A stretch of 64,000 nt of DNA from Hymenobacter latericoloratus (GTDB taxonomy: Bacteria > Bacteroidota > Bacteroidia > Cytophagales > Hymenobacteraceae), in contig NZ_JACHNV010000001.1 in NCBI RefSeq assembly GCF_014199535.1, forward strand, positions 1,054,001-1,118,000, read 5' to 3'. The notes under the pieces are model-generated. The model was not told the origin of the DNA. It was given only the letters and a program-made list of their open reading frames with translations, and did not search any database. Each line of letters begins with the position of its first letter. The stretch's first letter is position 1. Below are positions 17,268 to 26,932 of the stretch, one piece after another. The translations under genes were made by a program, and so were the position numbers.

Positions 17268-18671
17268 ATGCGATATTTACACCGGAAGATAACCGTAGCG
17301 GCCGCATTGGTGGCACTGCTCGGAACTACTTCGTGCGGTTTCTTCGAAGTTGATCCCATACAGGACCCCAACAATCCCAGCCTGGGGTCAGTATTAAACA
17401 ATGCCAACAAGGCGCAGCTTGATGCGTTGGCGGTAGGGGTAGAGGCGTCGTTGCGTAACGCCCACACCGGCAATGCCCCGTATAACTGGGTGGCCGGAAC
17501 GCTAGGTAGAGAGGTGACTATTCTGGCCTCAACCGAGTCGCGGTGGTACGGGGAGCTACAAGGCACCCGTAATACCCTGGACGATGCTGCGTATTACAAC
17601 GGCTATTACACCCCTTTGGCGCAGACGCGCCGGGCCGCTCAGATATTCCGCGAATCGGCCAATAATAGCCAGGCAGTTAATGACGAGCAAAAGCAGGGTA
17701 TTGCGGGCTTTACGCATACCTACGAAGCGCTGGCTCAGTTCATGCTGTTGAATATGCAGGGTAGCAACGGCATTCGTATTGCTGTTAACGACCCGCTGAG
17801 ACCAGGCAAGTTCGTGACGCCGGCGGAGGCCCTGACTAACATTCGCCAGTTGCTCGATCTGGGCGCTAGTGAACTGGATAAGGGAGGTGCCGCTTTCGGC
17901 TTCCCATTGTCAACTGGATTTACCGGCTTCAACACCCCCACAACTTTCAAGCAATTCAACCGCGCCCTGGCTGCTCGTGTTGCCTTGTATCAGAAGGATT
18001 ACAGCGGTGCCCTAACCGCCCTGAACGGGTCGTTTATAACCCGTACCGGTGCCCTGACTCTGGGACCTAAAATCACGTTCAACCCTGCTATTGCTGGCGA
18101 CGCCGGTAATGCCTACTTCCAGGTTTCGAACAACACCGGTTCCAACGTTATTGCGGTGCCAGATAACTTCGTAACGGAAGCAGAAACCGGCGATGCTCGG
18201 TTAAGTAAGGTAGGCCGCCGTACTACTCCTCGTGTTACGGGTGGAATTTCGTTGCAGTATGAATCCCGGCTGTTTTCCTCTAACTCCAGTCCTTTGGATA
18301 TCATTCGGAACGAAGAGCTGATTCTTATCGCCGCTGAGGCGAAGGCGAATACAAATGATTTGCCCGGTGCCCTGGAGGACGTGAACGTTATCCGCACTCG
18401 TTCCGGCAATCTGGCCGCTTTGCCGGCTGGGTCTTTCTCGTCGCTGACGAAAGCCATGGACGAAATCATTAAGCAGCGTCGCTACTCACTTTTCTTCGAA
18501 GGGTCGTACTTCTTCGACTTGCGGCGTACGGATCGTTTGAAGCCTGTTGTGACAGTAGATGCTACTTCCACTCCACGACAGACGTTGGCCTTCAGCACAA
18601 CTCCCTACAATCTGCTACAGAATATGCCTAAGCCAGCGGCTGAAAAAGCCTGGGATGCCACTAATCCCTAA
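17268..18671 (+). CDS. RagB/SusD-family nutrient-binding outer-membrane lipoprotein
   Basis: 467 residues from ATG 17268, the first in-frame ATG (an in-frame TTG lies at 17253). Lipobox Cys23 (LGTTSCGFFEVDPIQDPN). The SusD hallmarks present are a TPR-like middle (FNRALAARVALYQKDYSGAL), EELILIAAEAKANTNDLPGALEDVNVIRTRSG, and the KQRRYSLFFEGSYFFDLRRTDR block. It ends YNLLQNMPKPAAEKAWDATNP rather than the usual NPGY, so the last strand is divergent. It is the surface partner of the SusC encoded 32 bp upstream. Terminator at 18690-18725. Confidence 0.93.
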   Translation: MRYLHRKITVAAALVALLGTTSCGFFEVDPIQDPNNPSLGSVLNNANKAQLDALAVGVEASLRNAHTGNAPYNWVAGTLGREVTILASTESRWYGELQGTRNTLDDAAYYNGYYTPLAQTRRAAQIFRESANNSQAVNDEQKQGIAGFTHTYEALAQFMLLNMQGSNGIRIAVNDPLRPGKFVTPAEALTNIRQLLDLGASELDKGGAAFGFPLSTGFTGFNTPTTFKQFNRALAARVALYQKDYSGALTALNGSFITRTGALTLGPKITFNPAIAGDAGNAYFQVSNNTGSNVIAVPDNFVTEAETGDARLSKVGRRTTPRVTGGISLQYESRLFSSNSSPLDIIRNEELILIAAEAKANTNDLPGALEDVNVIRTRSGNLAALPAGSFSSLTKAMDEIIKQRRYSLFFEGSYFFDLRRTDRLKPVVTVDATSTPRQTLAFSTTPYNLLQNMPKPAAEKAWDATNP

Positions 18672-18688
18672 GCTGGGTTAACTACCAA

Positions 18689-18726
18689 TAAAAAAGAGGC
18701 TGCTCATCTGAGCAGCCTCTTTTTGT
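18689..18726. terminator. Bidirectional terminator between SusD and prfB
   Basis: Stem AAAGAGGCTGCTCA / TGAGCAGCCTCTTT with A and T runs outside, so it can work for the plus-strand SusC-SusD operon and the minus-strand prfB, whose ends face each other. Confidence 0.9.
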
Positions 18727-18761
18727 TAGAACCAGTCCGTTCTTCAGTAAGAAGATCGTAG

Positions 18762-19839
18762 CTAATTCTGCATCAAATAGCCCTTGATGTATTCTTCCAA
18801 ATCCCCATCCAGCACGTTCTGTACATCGGTGCGCTCGATGCCCGTGCGCAGGTCTTTGATGAGCTTGTAGGGATGCAGCACGTAGTTACGAATCTGGGAG
18901 CCGAAGTCGATACGCTTCTTGCCAGCCTCTACAGCGGCGCGGGCCTCGTTGCGCTTATCCAGCTCCAGCTGGTAGAGGCGCGACTTAAGCATGCGCAGGG
19001 CGTGCTCCTTGTTCATGAGCTGGCTGCGCTCAATCTGGCACTCAATCACGATACCCGAAGGGGCGTGCTTGAGGCGTACGGCGGTTTCTACCTTATTCAC
19101 GTTCTGGCCGCCTGCCCCGCCCGCCCGGTAGGTGTCCCAAGTAATATCGGCGGGGTTGATTTGAATGTTGATGGTATCGTCCACCACCGGGTAGGCGAAA
19201 ACAGAGGCAAACGAGGTATGCCGCCTGCCGCTGCTGTCGAAGGGCGAAATGCGCACCAAGCGGTGCACCCCTATTTCACTTTTGAGGTAACCGTAGGCAA
19301 ACGCACCATCAATTTCCAAAGCAGCGGATTTGATACCAGCTCCTTCACCAGGCTGATAGCTTACTTGCCGCACAGTGAAGCCCTGCTTTTCGCCCCACAT
19401 GATGTACATGCGCATGAGCATTTCGGCCCAATCCTGGCTTTCAGTGCCACCCGCACCGGGGTTTATTTCCAGAATGGCGGAGAGCTGATCCTCCTCATCG
19501 GAGAGCATGCGCTTGAATTCCAGGCGCTCTACCGCCTGCTGGGCTACGGCAAACTCACGCTGCATTTCGGCTTCCTCAACTTCGCCTTCCCGGTAAAAGT
19601 CATAAAGCACCTCAGTGTCACTTACTAGCTTTTCTACGGCTTCGTAATCGTCGGTCCAGACCTTAACCGCCTTGATTTCCTTCATGACGGCTTCGGCCTT
19701 TTTTGAGTCATCCCAGAAGCCGGGCGCCGTGGTCTGCTGCTCTGTTTCTACTACCTGAGCTTTGCGGGCATCGTAGTCAAAGATACCTCCTCAGGGCCTC
19801 AGCGCGGCCCTTCAATTCCTTCACCTGGTCGTGGGTCAT
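18762..19839 (-). CDS. prfB: Peptide chain release factor 2, with programmed +1 frameshift
   Basis: RF2 releases peptides at UGA and UAA stops. The full protein (about 358 aa) needs a +1 frameshift. The start ATG is at 19839; 20 codons later the frame meets TGA (19779-19777), and skipping one base gives ...[14 protein letters not shown] in the frame of the remaining 338 residues. The shift site on the minus strand reads AGGAGG-TAT-CTT-TGA-C, the classic internal Shine-Dalgarno, slippery CTT and weak UGA-C stop. The specificity tripeptide SPF is near residues 198-200 and GGQ near 243-245. A conventional caller would start at an internal Met (19685) and lose about 51 residues. Confidence 0.96.
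19774..19793 (-). promoter_or_regulatory. prfB: RF2 autoregulatory frameshift signal
   Basis: Minus-strand AGGAGG (19791-19786) is followed by TAT CTT TGA C. The purine run pairs with the 16S anti-Shine-Dalgarno in the elongating ribosome and pushes CTT-bound tRNA one base forward when RF2 is scarce. Spacing matches the E. coli site exactly. Notable because Shine-Dalgarno pairing is little used for initiation in this phylum. Confidence 0.95.
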
Positions 19840-19954
19840 GGAAAAAAAGAATGAATGATAAAACGAGTGGTGCGTCCGGCTTGGCGCATTACCGGCCAAA
19901 GGTCAGCATAAATCAGGTAGCCGCACCTGCCCACCAGCTGAAATGCTATAAAGC

Positions 19955-19987
19955 AAAGCGGACGGTGCCTAGGGCGCCGTCCGCTTT
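19955..19987 (-). terminator. Terminator-like hairpin after ilvE
   Basis: AAAGCGGACGG / CCGTCCGCTTT stem with further pairing towards the loop, 25 bp beyond the ilvE stop on the minus strand. The T run outside is interrupted, so efficiency is uncertain. Confidence 0.65.
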
Positions 19988-20012
19988 GAGTGATAGGGTA
20001 GGGGTAGGAAAA

Positions 20013-21077
20013 CTAAATCCGCACCATCCATTCGTGCACGTCGGGAGCGTCACCGCTGCGGATGGCTGCCAGGGCGGCAGAAACGCGGTGGGAGAAGGCA
20101 TCGGCGGCGGGAGTAGGGAGGGGGTAATCCTGGCCCTGGTAGCCAATAACGGCAATTGGCGCAATGGTAGCGGCAGTGCCTACCCCGAATGCTTCCTGCA
20201 AGGTGCCATTGGCCTGCGCTTCCAGGATTTCTAGAGCCGAAACTTTGCGCTCCTCCACCGGCATACCCCAGTCGCGAGCTAGCTGAAGCACGCTGCGGCG
20301 GGTGATGCCATCCAAGATAGAGGTGCTCAGGGCCGGTGTGACAATGCGGTTATCAATTACAAATACGGCATTCATGGTGCCGGATTCCTCCACGTATTTA
20401 TGCTCGGAGGCATCCGTCCAGATCAGCTGGTTATAGCCTTCCTGCTGGGCCAGCTTAGTGGGGTACATGGCGGCTCCATAATTGCCGGCATTTTTCGCAA
20501 ATCCGGCGCCGCCCTCAGCCGAGCGTACGTACTTTTCTTCGAAGCGTACGCGCAACGGCTTGTTGTAGTATAGGCCTACCGGGCAGGTGATAATCATGAA
20601 ACGGTAGGAGTCAGATGGGCGCACCCCCAGCATGCCATCGGTAGCAAACATAAAGGGCCGGATGTAGAGGGCGCTGCCGGGGAAGTTCGGCACCCATTCG
20701 GCATCCAGCCGGATCAGCTGGCTCAGGCCCTGCATAAACAGCTCCTCTGGTACCGCGGGCATGCACATGCGCTCGGCCGAGAGGTTCAGGCGGTGCAGGT
20801 TGTCATAGGGGCGAAAAATGAAAATTTCGCCCTGCTGATTCTTGTACGCCTTCATGCCTTCAAAAATGGCCTGCCCGTAGTGCAACGCCGAGTTGGCCGG
20901 GCTCACGGGCATATCAGCGTAAGGCACAATCTGCGGCTCCTGCCACTCGCCATTGTGGTAGTCCACCACGAGCATGTGGTCGGAAAAAGTCCTGCCGAAA
21001 TCGAGCTGGTCGAAATCTACTTCAGCAAGACGCGAGGCGGTAGTCCGCTGCGTAGGAATAGTGAGGGTAGCAAGCAT
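20013..21077 (-). CDS. ilvE: Branched-chain amino-acid aminotransferase
   Basis: 354 residues, class IV PLP aminotransferase that moves the amino group between glutamate and the 2-oxo acids of Leu, Ile and Val. Lys195 in GFAKNAGNYGAAMYPT should hold PLP. HYGQAIFEGMKAY (about 67-79), FRPYDNLHRLNLSAERM, and YVEESGTMNAVFVID followed by TPALSTSILDGITR are the expected blocks of the eukaryote-like BCAT group. I start at ATG 21077 (MLATLTIPTQ); a longer reading frame begins only at a TTG (21104). Between prfB and a cobalamin adenosyltransferase on the same strand, but gaps of 160-170 bp suggest its own transcript. Confidence 0.93.
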   Translation of the reverse strand: MLATLTIPTQRTTASRLAEVDFDQLDFGRTFSDHMLVVDYHNGEWQEPQIVPYADMPVSPANSALHYGQAIFEGMKAYKNQQGEIFIFRPYDNLHRLNLSAERMCMPAVPEELFMQGLSQLIRLDAEWVPNFPGSALYIRPFMFATDGMLGVRPSDSYRFMIITCPVGLYYNKPLRVRFEEKYVRSAEGGAGFAKNAGNYGAAMYPTKLAQQEGYNQLIWTDASEHKYVEESGTMNAVFVIDNRIVTPALSTSILDGITRRSVLQLARDWGMPVEERKVSALEILEAQANGTLQEAFGVGTAATIAPIAVIGYQGQDYPLPTPAADAFSHRVSAALAAIRSGDAPDVHEWMVRI

Positions 21078-21236
21078 GAGGAGTGGGGTGGGAAAAGGTA
21101 ACAACTGCGCATCTGCCGCCGGCCAGGGAAATAGCCGGGGAGCTGCGGTGGGGTGGGTGGGAAAAGAAAAGAGCGTGATTGGGTAAAGGTGCAGAATTTC
21201 TTCCGAACACTTGTTAGTTCAGAAGGGTGCCGCTCC

Positions 21237-21785
21237 TTACATGCGGGGCTCCCACTTTACTTCCTCGGCGTTCAGCTCGTGGGCCATCTGGCGGCTGAGC
21301 ACGAAAAGAAAATCGGAGAGACGATTGAGGTACATCACCACCAGATCGGCCACGAAGGAGTCTTCGCGCAACTGAATCACCAGCCGCTCGGCTCGGCGGC
21401 ATACGCAACGGGCTACGTGAGCGAAGGAAACCGACTGATGCCCGCCGGGGAGTACAAACACGCGCAACTCGGGCAGGCTCTCGTTCATGCGGTCCATTTC
21501 GCGCTCCAGCAGGGCAACGTCTTCGGGGCGGAGGTCCGGAATTTTCATCCTGGATTTTTCCGGATCAGAAGCCAGGGAGGCGCCAATGGTAAAAAGGCGG
21601 TCCTGAATTTCCTTGAGTAGGTCGCGGCGAGTGGCATTCACGTCCTGGTCGCGCACCAGGCCCACGTAGGAGTTTAACTCATCCACCGTGCCGTAGCAGT
21701 CTATGCGAAGGCTGGATTTGGGCACACGGGTCCCGCCAATAAGCGAGGTTAGGCCCTGGTCGCCGGTTTTGGTATAGATTTTCAA
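21237..21785 (-). CDS. Corrinoid adenosyltransferase, PduO type
   Basis: 182 residues if translation begins at TTG 21785, giving MKIYTKTGDQGLTSLIGG, the standard start of the PduO-type ATP:cob(I)alamin adenosyltransferases. KIYTKTGDxGxT binds ATP; RIDCYGTVDELNSYVG and the VLPGG...HVARCVCRRAER...YLNRLSDFLFVLSR block (about 120-165) complete the active site at the trimer interface. The enzyme makes adenosylcobalamin for B12-dependent mutases or reductases. No ATG is available: the only upstream in-frame alternative, 21839, is also TTG. It lies just downstream of an ABC ATPase gene with a 90-bp gap. Confidence 0.92.
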   Translation of the reverse strand: MKIYTKTGDQGLTSLIGGTRVPKSSLRIDCYGTVDELNSYVGLVRDQDVNATRRDLLKEIQDRLFTIGASLASDPEKSRMKIPDLRPEDVALLEREMDRMNESLPELRVFVLPGGHQSVSFAHVARCVCRRAERLVIQLREDSFVADLVVMYLNRLSDFLFVLSRQMAHELNAEEVKWEPRM

Positions 21786-21875
21786 CAGAGAGGCAAAAAC
21801 AGTAGAACGGAAAAAACCAACTACTAACAACCGGCCCAAAATGTTGGCCCAGGTCGGTACACGAGGCCCCCGAAG

Positions 21876-22595
21876 CTATTGATTCGCCAGTTGATGGGTG
21901 GCTACGTCGTTATTAACCACATCTGACTCCACAAGGCCGTCGCGCAGGCGCACGATGCGGTGAGCGTGGCGGGCAATATCCTCCTCGTGCGTCACCATGA
22001 TGATGGTGTTGCCGCGCACGTACAGCGCCTCAAACAGCTCCATAATTTCGTGGCTGGTGCGGGTATCAAGGGCACCGGTGGGTTCGTCGGCGAGGATGAT
22101 GCTGGGGTTGTTGACCAGGGCCCGCGCAATGGCCACGCGCTGGCGCTGGCCGCCGCTTAGCTCATTGGGCTTGTGCATGGCCCTTTCGGCCAGCCCTACG
22201 CTGCGCAGGGCTTCGCGGGCCATTTCCTGCCGCTCGCTTTTGCCGTACCCCGCATAAATAAGGGGTAGGGCCACGTTGTCGAGGGAGGTAGCCCGGGGCA
22301 GTAGGTTAAATGACTGGAATACAAAGCCGATTTCCCGGTTTCGTACGTCGGCCAACTGATTGTCCGTCATGTTGCTGACATCCTTGCCATTGAGAATGTA
22401 GCGGCCGCCGGAGGGAGTATCCAGGCAGCCTACAATATTCATCAGCGTGGACTTACCGGAGCCGGAAGGACCCATGAAAGCAACGTACTCACCCCGCTGA
22501 ATGGTAATGGACACCGATTGCAGGGCGTGAATTTCCTCGGTTCCCATGCGGTAAACTTTGGAAATATCAGTGGTTTCGATAACGGGATACAGCAT
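21876..22595 (-). CDS. ABC transporter ATP-binding protein (LolD/MacB type)
   Basis: 239 residues. Walker [10 protein letters not shown] near 41-49, Q-loop [17 protein letters not shown], signature [15 protein letters not shown], Walker [13 protein letters not shown], and switch His in MVTHEED. The NVALPL and TGALD spellings place it with the LolD/MacB/FtsE-like ATPases that power MacB-fold mechanotransducing exporters. I start at ATG 22595 ([16 protein letters not shown]), 17 bp after the stop of the large membrane protein. No FtsX/MacB permease is in the neighbourhood, so the partner is encoded elsewhere, or the upstream 1017-residue membrane protein is an unorthodox partner. Confidence 0.92.
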   Translation of the reverse strand: MLYPVIETTDISKVYRMGTEEIHALQSVSITIQRGEYVAFMGPSGSGKSTLMNIVGCLDTPSGGRYILNGKDVSNMTDNQLADVRNREIGFVFQSFNLLPRATSLDNVALPLIYAGYGKSERQEMAREALRSVGLAERAMHKPNELSGGQRQRVAIARALVNNPSIILADEPTGALDTRTSHEIMELFEALYVRGNTIIMVTHEEDIARHAHRIVRLRDGLVESDVVNNDVATHQLANQ

Positions 22596-22611
22596 AACCA
22601 GTGAGGCCAGG

Positions 22612-25600
22612 TTAGTTCCAGGGGGCACCCGAGGAGGCATAAGCCGCCCGCCGGGCCGCGTACTCTGTACGAAAGGTAGCGTAATCTGCCGGGGAAAGCA
22701 ACGCTCCCAGGTGAGCCAATGGCGCCTCAGCGTACTCGGTCAGGCCTACTGGCACGGCGGCCAGCACGTAGGCCTTGAGCAGCCCGGCCGACTCGGGGTT
22801 GTACTCAATGCCTCGCAACAGCGTGTTGTAGGCGGCCGAGAAGTTGCGCTGACGGGTGTAGAAATCAGCGGCAGCTATTACCCCGTTTTCCACGAAAGGT
22901 GCTTCCCGAACCAATTGGGCGTACAGTTGCCCGGCCTGCTTGGGCTGCTTGTCGGCTTCGGCCAGAGCCGCCCGGAAATAGAGGCGGTAAAACTGGTCAA
23001 ATCCCTCAAAACGACCTTGGGCTACGAGCTGACGAAGAGCTGGCCACTGTTTTTCCTGCGTGTATAGTTCGCCCCGCAGCACATTCCAGCGGGAGGCGGT
23101 TGGCGCATTAACCGGCGGTGCGAAATCCGCCAGGGCCTGCCGGACCGCAGGCAACTGCCCAGCTTGCAGTACGCGGGGCAACTGGGCCAGCAGGGCCTCT
23201 GAGCGCAGGGCCGGAACTGATAGGGTCCGGGCGGTTTGGAGCAGGTCGGTGGCGGGTAGCTCGTCGCCGCGGACAGCCACGTATTGTACCCGTAGTGAAT
23301 CGGGAGCTTGTAAATAAAACGTGCGAAAATCCGGGTCGAGCACAGCCAATAGGCGACGAGCAGGCGGAATTGAGACCAGATCGGCTCCGGTTGCGGCCTG
23401 GCGGGCTACGCGCCGCGCGGAATCAGGCTGATTGCTGAGAGCCAGGGCGTAAGCCGCCGGGAGGGCAGCCGTAGGAGCACCATTTTCCCGGGCCTCCGCC
23501 AGCCGGGTAGCCGCCGGAGCTGGCAGGTGCTGGTCAAGCAGCCACAGGCCCTGCAGCTGTTGATAGTACCCGGTGGCGGGGCCAGAGCCGGTAGCCAAAG
23601 GCAGAATAGTGGTTTGCGCCGCTACCGGCCGCCCGCCGTAGTGCTGGGTAAGGGCCCGCAGAAAATTCAGCTGGTCGAGGTAAGCGCCATTCCCGGGGTT
23701 GGCTGCCAGTTGGGGTAGCAAGGGCAGGAGGGTAGTATCGCGGCGCAAGGCCCGGTTCAAACCATCGTGGTAGAGACGGGCGAAGCCGGCGGTAGTAAGG
23801 GCCGCCGCTGTATCGGGTAGCGGAACGCTACCTGCGGCCTTGCCAGTGAAGCGGGCCAAAAGCAGAGCATTACTACGCAGGGCGTCGTCCGTAGCGTTCA
23901 GCCCCTGCGGCATAAGCGTTGCGGCGGCAGCCCACTGCTGCTGCCGGATCAGGTAAGCCAAGCGGTTGGCCAGCAGCACTACATCGTTGGGGGCTGCTGC
24001 TTCAGCCCGCTCCTGATATATTTTCACCGAATCGGTCAGGGTGGAGCGGGTGTAGAGCTGGGCCAGGTCGCCGTTGAGGCGGGCGCTTCGGGGAGCAGCC
24101 TTCAGTGCATCGCGCAGCACATTGAGGCGGTCGAAAAAGTCGCGCGGCTCGTTATAGAGGGCGGCGAGCCGGAGCGAAATCTTTTCAGAAGGACGGCGGC
24201 CCAGGGCCCGGCGCAGAATATTGATTTCGTTCTGGCGCTGCTGGCGGAAGCGGTAGAGCGCCGCCCGGCCCAAGCTGGCCTTGTGGTTGTGCTGGTCCAG
24301 TACGTCGCTTTCGGCGTAGTAACGTTCGGCCAACAGTGCCTGCGACAAGTCATCAGGAGTAAGCTCGCTTTGCAAACGGGCCAAATCACCCAGGTTGTTG
24401 TAGTAGCCGGCTTTTACTTGATTGGCGATAGTGAACTGATTGCGCAGCAGTACCAGCCCCAGCAGCCCAAGCCCCAGCCCGTACATGGCATAGAACGGAA
24501 AGCGCCGGGGCTCATACACAACCCGGTGCACGGGCAGTTTCTGGCGCAGCAGCGGGGCAAAGTTCAGCAGCACGTACAGCAGAAAAGCACCCCCCACGCA
24601 CAGCAGCGCCAGGGCCGTGAAGTCGCGGGCCGCCAGCAGCAGCGGGTCGTTGGCAGTAGCCAGGGCGTAGCCGAGGGCCGCCGCACCCACCAGTACCAGC
24701 ACCAGATACAGCAGCTGCATGCCGGCGTGATAAGGTACCCAGGCGTGGTACGTAGTGGCCCGGCGCCGAAGTCCCAGCCAGCCAATCAGTGCGGCCGGCA
24801 GCAGCAGCACCAGCGGATCGAGGTGCCAGCCAGGAGCTACTTTCACCTCGCCGTTGTTCCAGTAATACAGCAGCAGCGTTCCCAGATACAGGCCACTGGC
24901 CAGCACGAAGGGCAGCACCCCGAAGCGCGCCGCCGGCGTATCGGCCTGGGTGTTTAGCCACAGCAGACCATGCACGTTCTCGAAGGCAATCCACAGCACC
25001 AGCAGGGCAAAGGCCACCGCGCCGCTTACCGTGAAGAAACCGCTCAGGTGCAGAGCCGTTACCTCAGCCGGAGCCGGACTCTGCGTAAACAACAGGGCCC
25101 CCAAGCCAGCTACCAGAAGGCCGAAGAGCAGCAGGCGTTGCCGCAGACCCGTTTCCGGCCGAAAAGCGTGGAAATAGTAAGCCGGCAACCCCAGTGTGAC
25201 TAATGCCAGCACCAGAAAATACTGCTGCTCAGCATCAAACACGCCCAGCAGGTCCGCATTCAACGACATCAGCAGGAAGATGACCAGGGCCATACCTGCC
25301 ACGAAGGCCGGTCGGGCCAGGCGGCTGACAACCGCCAGAAAATAGGCCAGCCCTACCCCCAGCAAGCCCACCAAGGCAAACGCTGCTTCGGAGCGCAGGA
25401 AGGGGCCGGCCACGTCGTAGGTTTGGGTAACCAGGTACGTGTTGGCCTGCACCGGCAGCGCTTCCAGGCCTATGCGCACGGTAGCTACAGTGGTGGGCAC
25501 AGGGGTTAGCTGCGCTACCGGCCGGACCGGCAGCACCGCATCCTCGGCGGTAAAGTAGTGCCAGCCCGCCGTTGCCACGGCCAGCACGGCGCCTAGCGCA

Positions 25601-25668
25601 AGGAGCAAAAGCGCACCGTACCACTGGGACGGACGCGACGAAACGATGGGGGGAGCGGCGGGCACCAA
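22612..25668 (-). CDS. Large polytopic membrane protein with C-terminal TPR-like repeats
   Basis: About 1017 residues, not recognised. The first 450 hold roughly 11 hydrophobic segments, for example near 18-40, 95-115, 122-142 and 160-180, the last [17 protein letters not shown]. The remaining 550 are Ala/Leu/Arg-rich helix pairs ([60 protein letters not shown]) like degenerate TPRs. Topology suggests a membrane anchor with a long helical-repeat scaffold. No ATG is available: it must start at TTG 25668 or the adjacent GTG, 3 bp after the gatC stop, so it is translationally linked to gatC and followed 17 bp later by an ABC ATPase. A scaffold or assembly role is a guess. Confidence 0.75.
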   Translation of the reverse strand: MVPAAPPIVSSRPSQWYGALLLLALGAVLAVATAGWHYFTAEDAVLPVRPVAQLTPVPTTVATVRIGLEALPVQANTYLVTQTYDVAGPFLRSEAAFALVGLLGVGLAYFLAVVSRLARPAFVAGMALVIFLLMSLNADLLGVFDAEQQYFLVLALVTLGLPAYYFHAFRPETGLRQRLLLFGLLVAGLGALLFTQSPAPAEVTALHLSGFFTVSGAVAFALLVLWIAFENVHGLLWLNTQADTPAARFGVLPFVLASGLYLGTLLLYYWNNGEVKVAPGWHLDPLVLLLPAALIGWLGLRRRATTYHAWVPYHAGMQLLYLVLVLVGAAALGYALATANDPLLLAARDFTALALLCVGGAFLLYVLLNFAPLLRQKLPVHRVVYEPRRFPFYAMYGLGLGLLGLVLLRNQFTIANQVKAGYYNNLGDLARLQSELTPDDLSQALLAERYYAESDVLDQHNHKASLGRAALYRFRQQRQNEINILRRALGRRPSEKISLRLAALYNEPRDFFDRLNVLRDALKAAPRSARLNGDLAQLYTRSTLTDSVKIYQERAEAAAPNDVVLLANRLAYLIRQQQWAAAATLMPQGLNATDDALRSNALLLARFTGKAAGSVPLPDTAAALTTAGFARLYHDGLNRALRRDTTLLPLLPQLAANPGNGAYLDQLNFLRALTQHYGGRPVAAQTTILPLATGSGPATGYYQQLQGLWLLDQHLPAPAATRLAEARENGAPTAALPAAYALALSNQPDSARRVARQAATGADLVSIPPARRLLAVLDPDFRTFYLQAPDSLRVQYVAVRGDELPATDLLQTARTLSVPALRSEALLAQLPRVLQAGQLPAVRQALADFAPPVNAPTASRWNVLRGELYTQEKQWPALRQLVAQGRFEGFDQFYRLYFRAALAEADKQPKQAGQLYAQLVREAPFVENGVIAAADFYTRQRNFSAAYNTLLRGIEYNPESAGLLKAYVLAAVPVGLTEYAEAPLAHLGALLSPADYATFRTEYAARRAAYASSGAPWN

Positions 25669-25671
25669 CGG

Positions 25672-25959
25672 TTAATCCAGCACTTTGGGTACGCGGAAGT
25701 AGTCGGAGTCCTTGCGCGGGGCATTGCGCAGGCCATCCTGGTGGCTCACTGTGTTCTGCGGCTCGTCGGGGCGCAACACGTTAATTTCCTGCGACAGGTG
25801 CACCAGCGGTTCCACATCGGTGGTATCCAGCTGGCGAAGCTGATCCACCCAATCCAGGATTTTATTCAGGTCGCCGAGCATTTGCTGCTCTTTGGTGGCG
25901 TCAAACTCAAGGCGGGCTAGGTGGGCCAGGCCGCGAAGGGTAGCAAGGTCGGTGCTCAC
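25672..25959 (-). CDS. gatC: GatC, subunit C of Asp/Glu-tRNA amidotransferase
   Basis: 95 residues. GatC stabilises the GatCAB complex that converts Glu-tRNA(Gln) and/or Asp-tRNA(Asn) to the amide form. The pattern LAHLARLEF near the start, LGDLNKILDWVDQLRQLDTTDVEPL in the middle and LRPDEP..TVSHQDGLRNAP..DSDYFRVPKVLD at the end is the full family pattern. Start is GTG 25959; no ATG fits. A TACCTTTC box (25975-25982 on the other strand, one mismatch from the -7 consensus) lies just upstream. gatA and gatB are not in the window. First gene of an apparent operon with the membrane/TPR protein and the ABC ATPase. Confidence 0.93.
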   Translation of the reverse strand: MSTDLATLRGLAHLARLEFDATKEQQMLGDLNKILDWVDQLRQLDTTDVEPLVHLSQEINVLRPDEPQNTVSHQDGLRNAPRKDSDYFRVPKVLD

Positions 25960-26046
25960 GGGATAAAAGAAGATGAAAGGTAAAGATGAGAAATTGAAGC
26001 CGGGAAAGCAGCAGGCTGACCGAAAGCGGTTGGAGCGCCGGGTGGC

Positions 26047-26850
26047 TCAGGCCCGCACCAGGGGCTGTGGCGCCGGCTGCCGCCAGGTGCTGGCTTCCGG
26101 AATACCGCCCGCCTCGGGCCGCAGGGCACTGGCAATGAGGTCGTAGGCGCGCTGCTTCAGGGCCGGTGCATCGGCGGCGGTAAGCCCGGTGGTGGGCAGG
26201 GGCGGGTGCACGATGATGGCCAAGCGGGAGTAGCGCACCCGCAGGCCGCTAACATCGGGCATAAAGCGGTGGTTCAGGGGCATGGTAATGGGCACGATGG
26301 GTACCCCCGCCGCAATAGCCAGTTGAAACGCGCCATCCTTGAAGGGCTCCAGCTGCTGGCCGGGAGTTTTGGAAATGGCGCCTTCCGGAAAAATAACCAC
26401 GGAGCGGCCCGACTCCAGCGTGCGGCGGGCCTGCACCATGGCGCGGCCCCGGCTCACGGCACTCTCGCGGTCCACGGTGATGTAGGCGCGGCCAAAGATG
26501 GGGCCCCACACCGGTACCCGGGCCAACGAGCTTTTACCCATAATATTAAGCCACCCCGGAATGGTGCGGAACAGCAGCGGAATATCAATGTAGGAGCTGT
26601 GGTTGGCTACGTACACGCAGGGGTGGCCAACCGGCAGCCGATGGGCGCCCACGGTTTCTACCGGCATGCCCCACATCCGGATGAAGAGCTTGCTCCAGTA
26701 CCGGTTAAGCGTGTGCAGGTAGCGGTGCCAAGCGGGCCGCTGGCTGAGTGCCCACTGCAGCGGATACGTCAGCACGAACGGCATTACAAACCAGAACGTA
26801 GCCCAAGTGGTGTACAATCGGTGGCCAATAAAGCGAAGCAAGCGCGACAT
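26047..26850 (-). CDS. plsC: 1-acyl-sn-glycerol-3-phosphate acyltransferase
   Basis: 267 residues. The acyltransferase motif NHSSYID (His84-x4-Asp89), the glycerol-phosphate binding IFPEGAIS (Glu156-Gly157) and the VPIVPI strand after it are all present. One hydrophobic N-terminal segment (about 12-32) should tether the protein to the inner membrane, where it adds the second acyl chain to lysophosphatidic acid in phospholipid synthesis. A consensus -7 box TACTTTTG lies only 5 bp before the ATG, so the mRNA probably has almost no leader. Ornithine-lipid acyltransferases share these motifs and cannot be excluded. Confidence 0.9.
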   Translation of the reverse strand: MSRLLRFIGHRLYTTWATFWFVMPFVLTYPLQWALSQRPAWHRYLHTLNRYWSKLFIRMWGMPVETVGAHRLPVGHPCVYVANHSSYIDIPLLFRTIPGWLNIMGKSSLARVPVWGPIFGRAYITVDRESAVSRGRAMVQARRTLESGRSVVIFPEGAISKTPGQQLEPFKDGAFQLAIAAGVPIVPITMPLNHRFMPDVSGLRVRYSRLAIIVHPPLPTTGLTAADAPALKQRAYDLIASALRPEAGGIPEASTWRQPAPQPLVRA

Positions 26851-26855
26851 GGGGG

Positions 26856-26863
26856 CAAAAGTA
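26856..26863 (-). promoter_or_regulatory. -7 promoter box of plsC
   Basis: Minus-strand TACTTTTG, a perfect TAnnTTTG, with CCCCC between it and the ATG at 26850. No TTG at the usual -33 distance. Implies a leaderless or near-leaderless transcript. Confidence 0.55.
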
Positions 26864-26932
26864 CGGGGAATGTGAAGAAGGGCCCTCGGTTCAGCCAGCT
26901 TGCCGACGGCTGCGGGACGTTGCCGGTTGCTG

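Noticed and set aside
18873..19628. 251-codon antisense frame within prfB
   Set aside because: prfB is certain from GGQ, SPF and the frameshift site; the antisense product resembles nothing.
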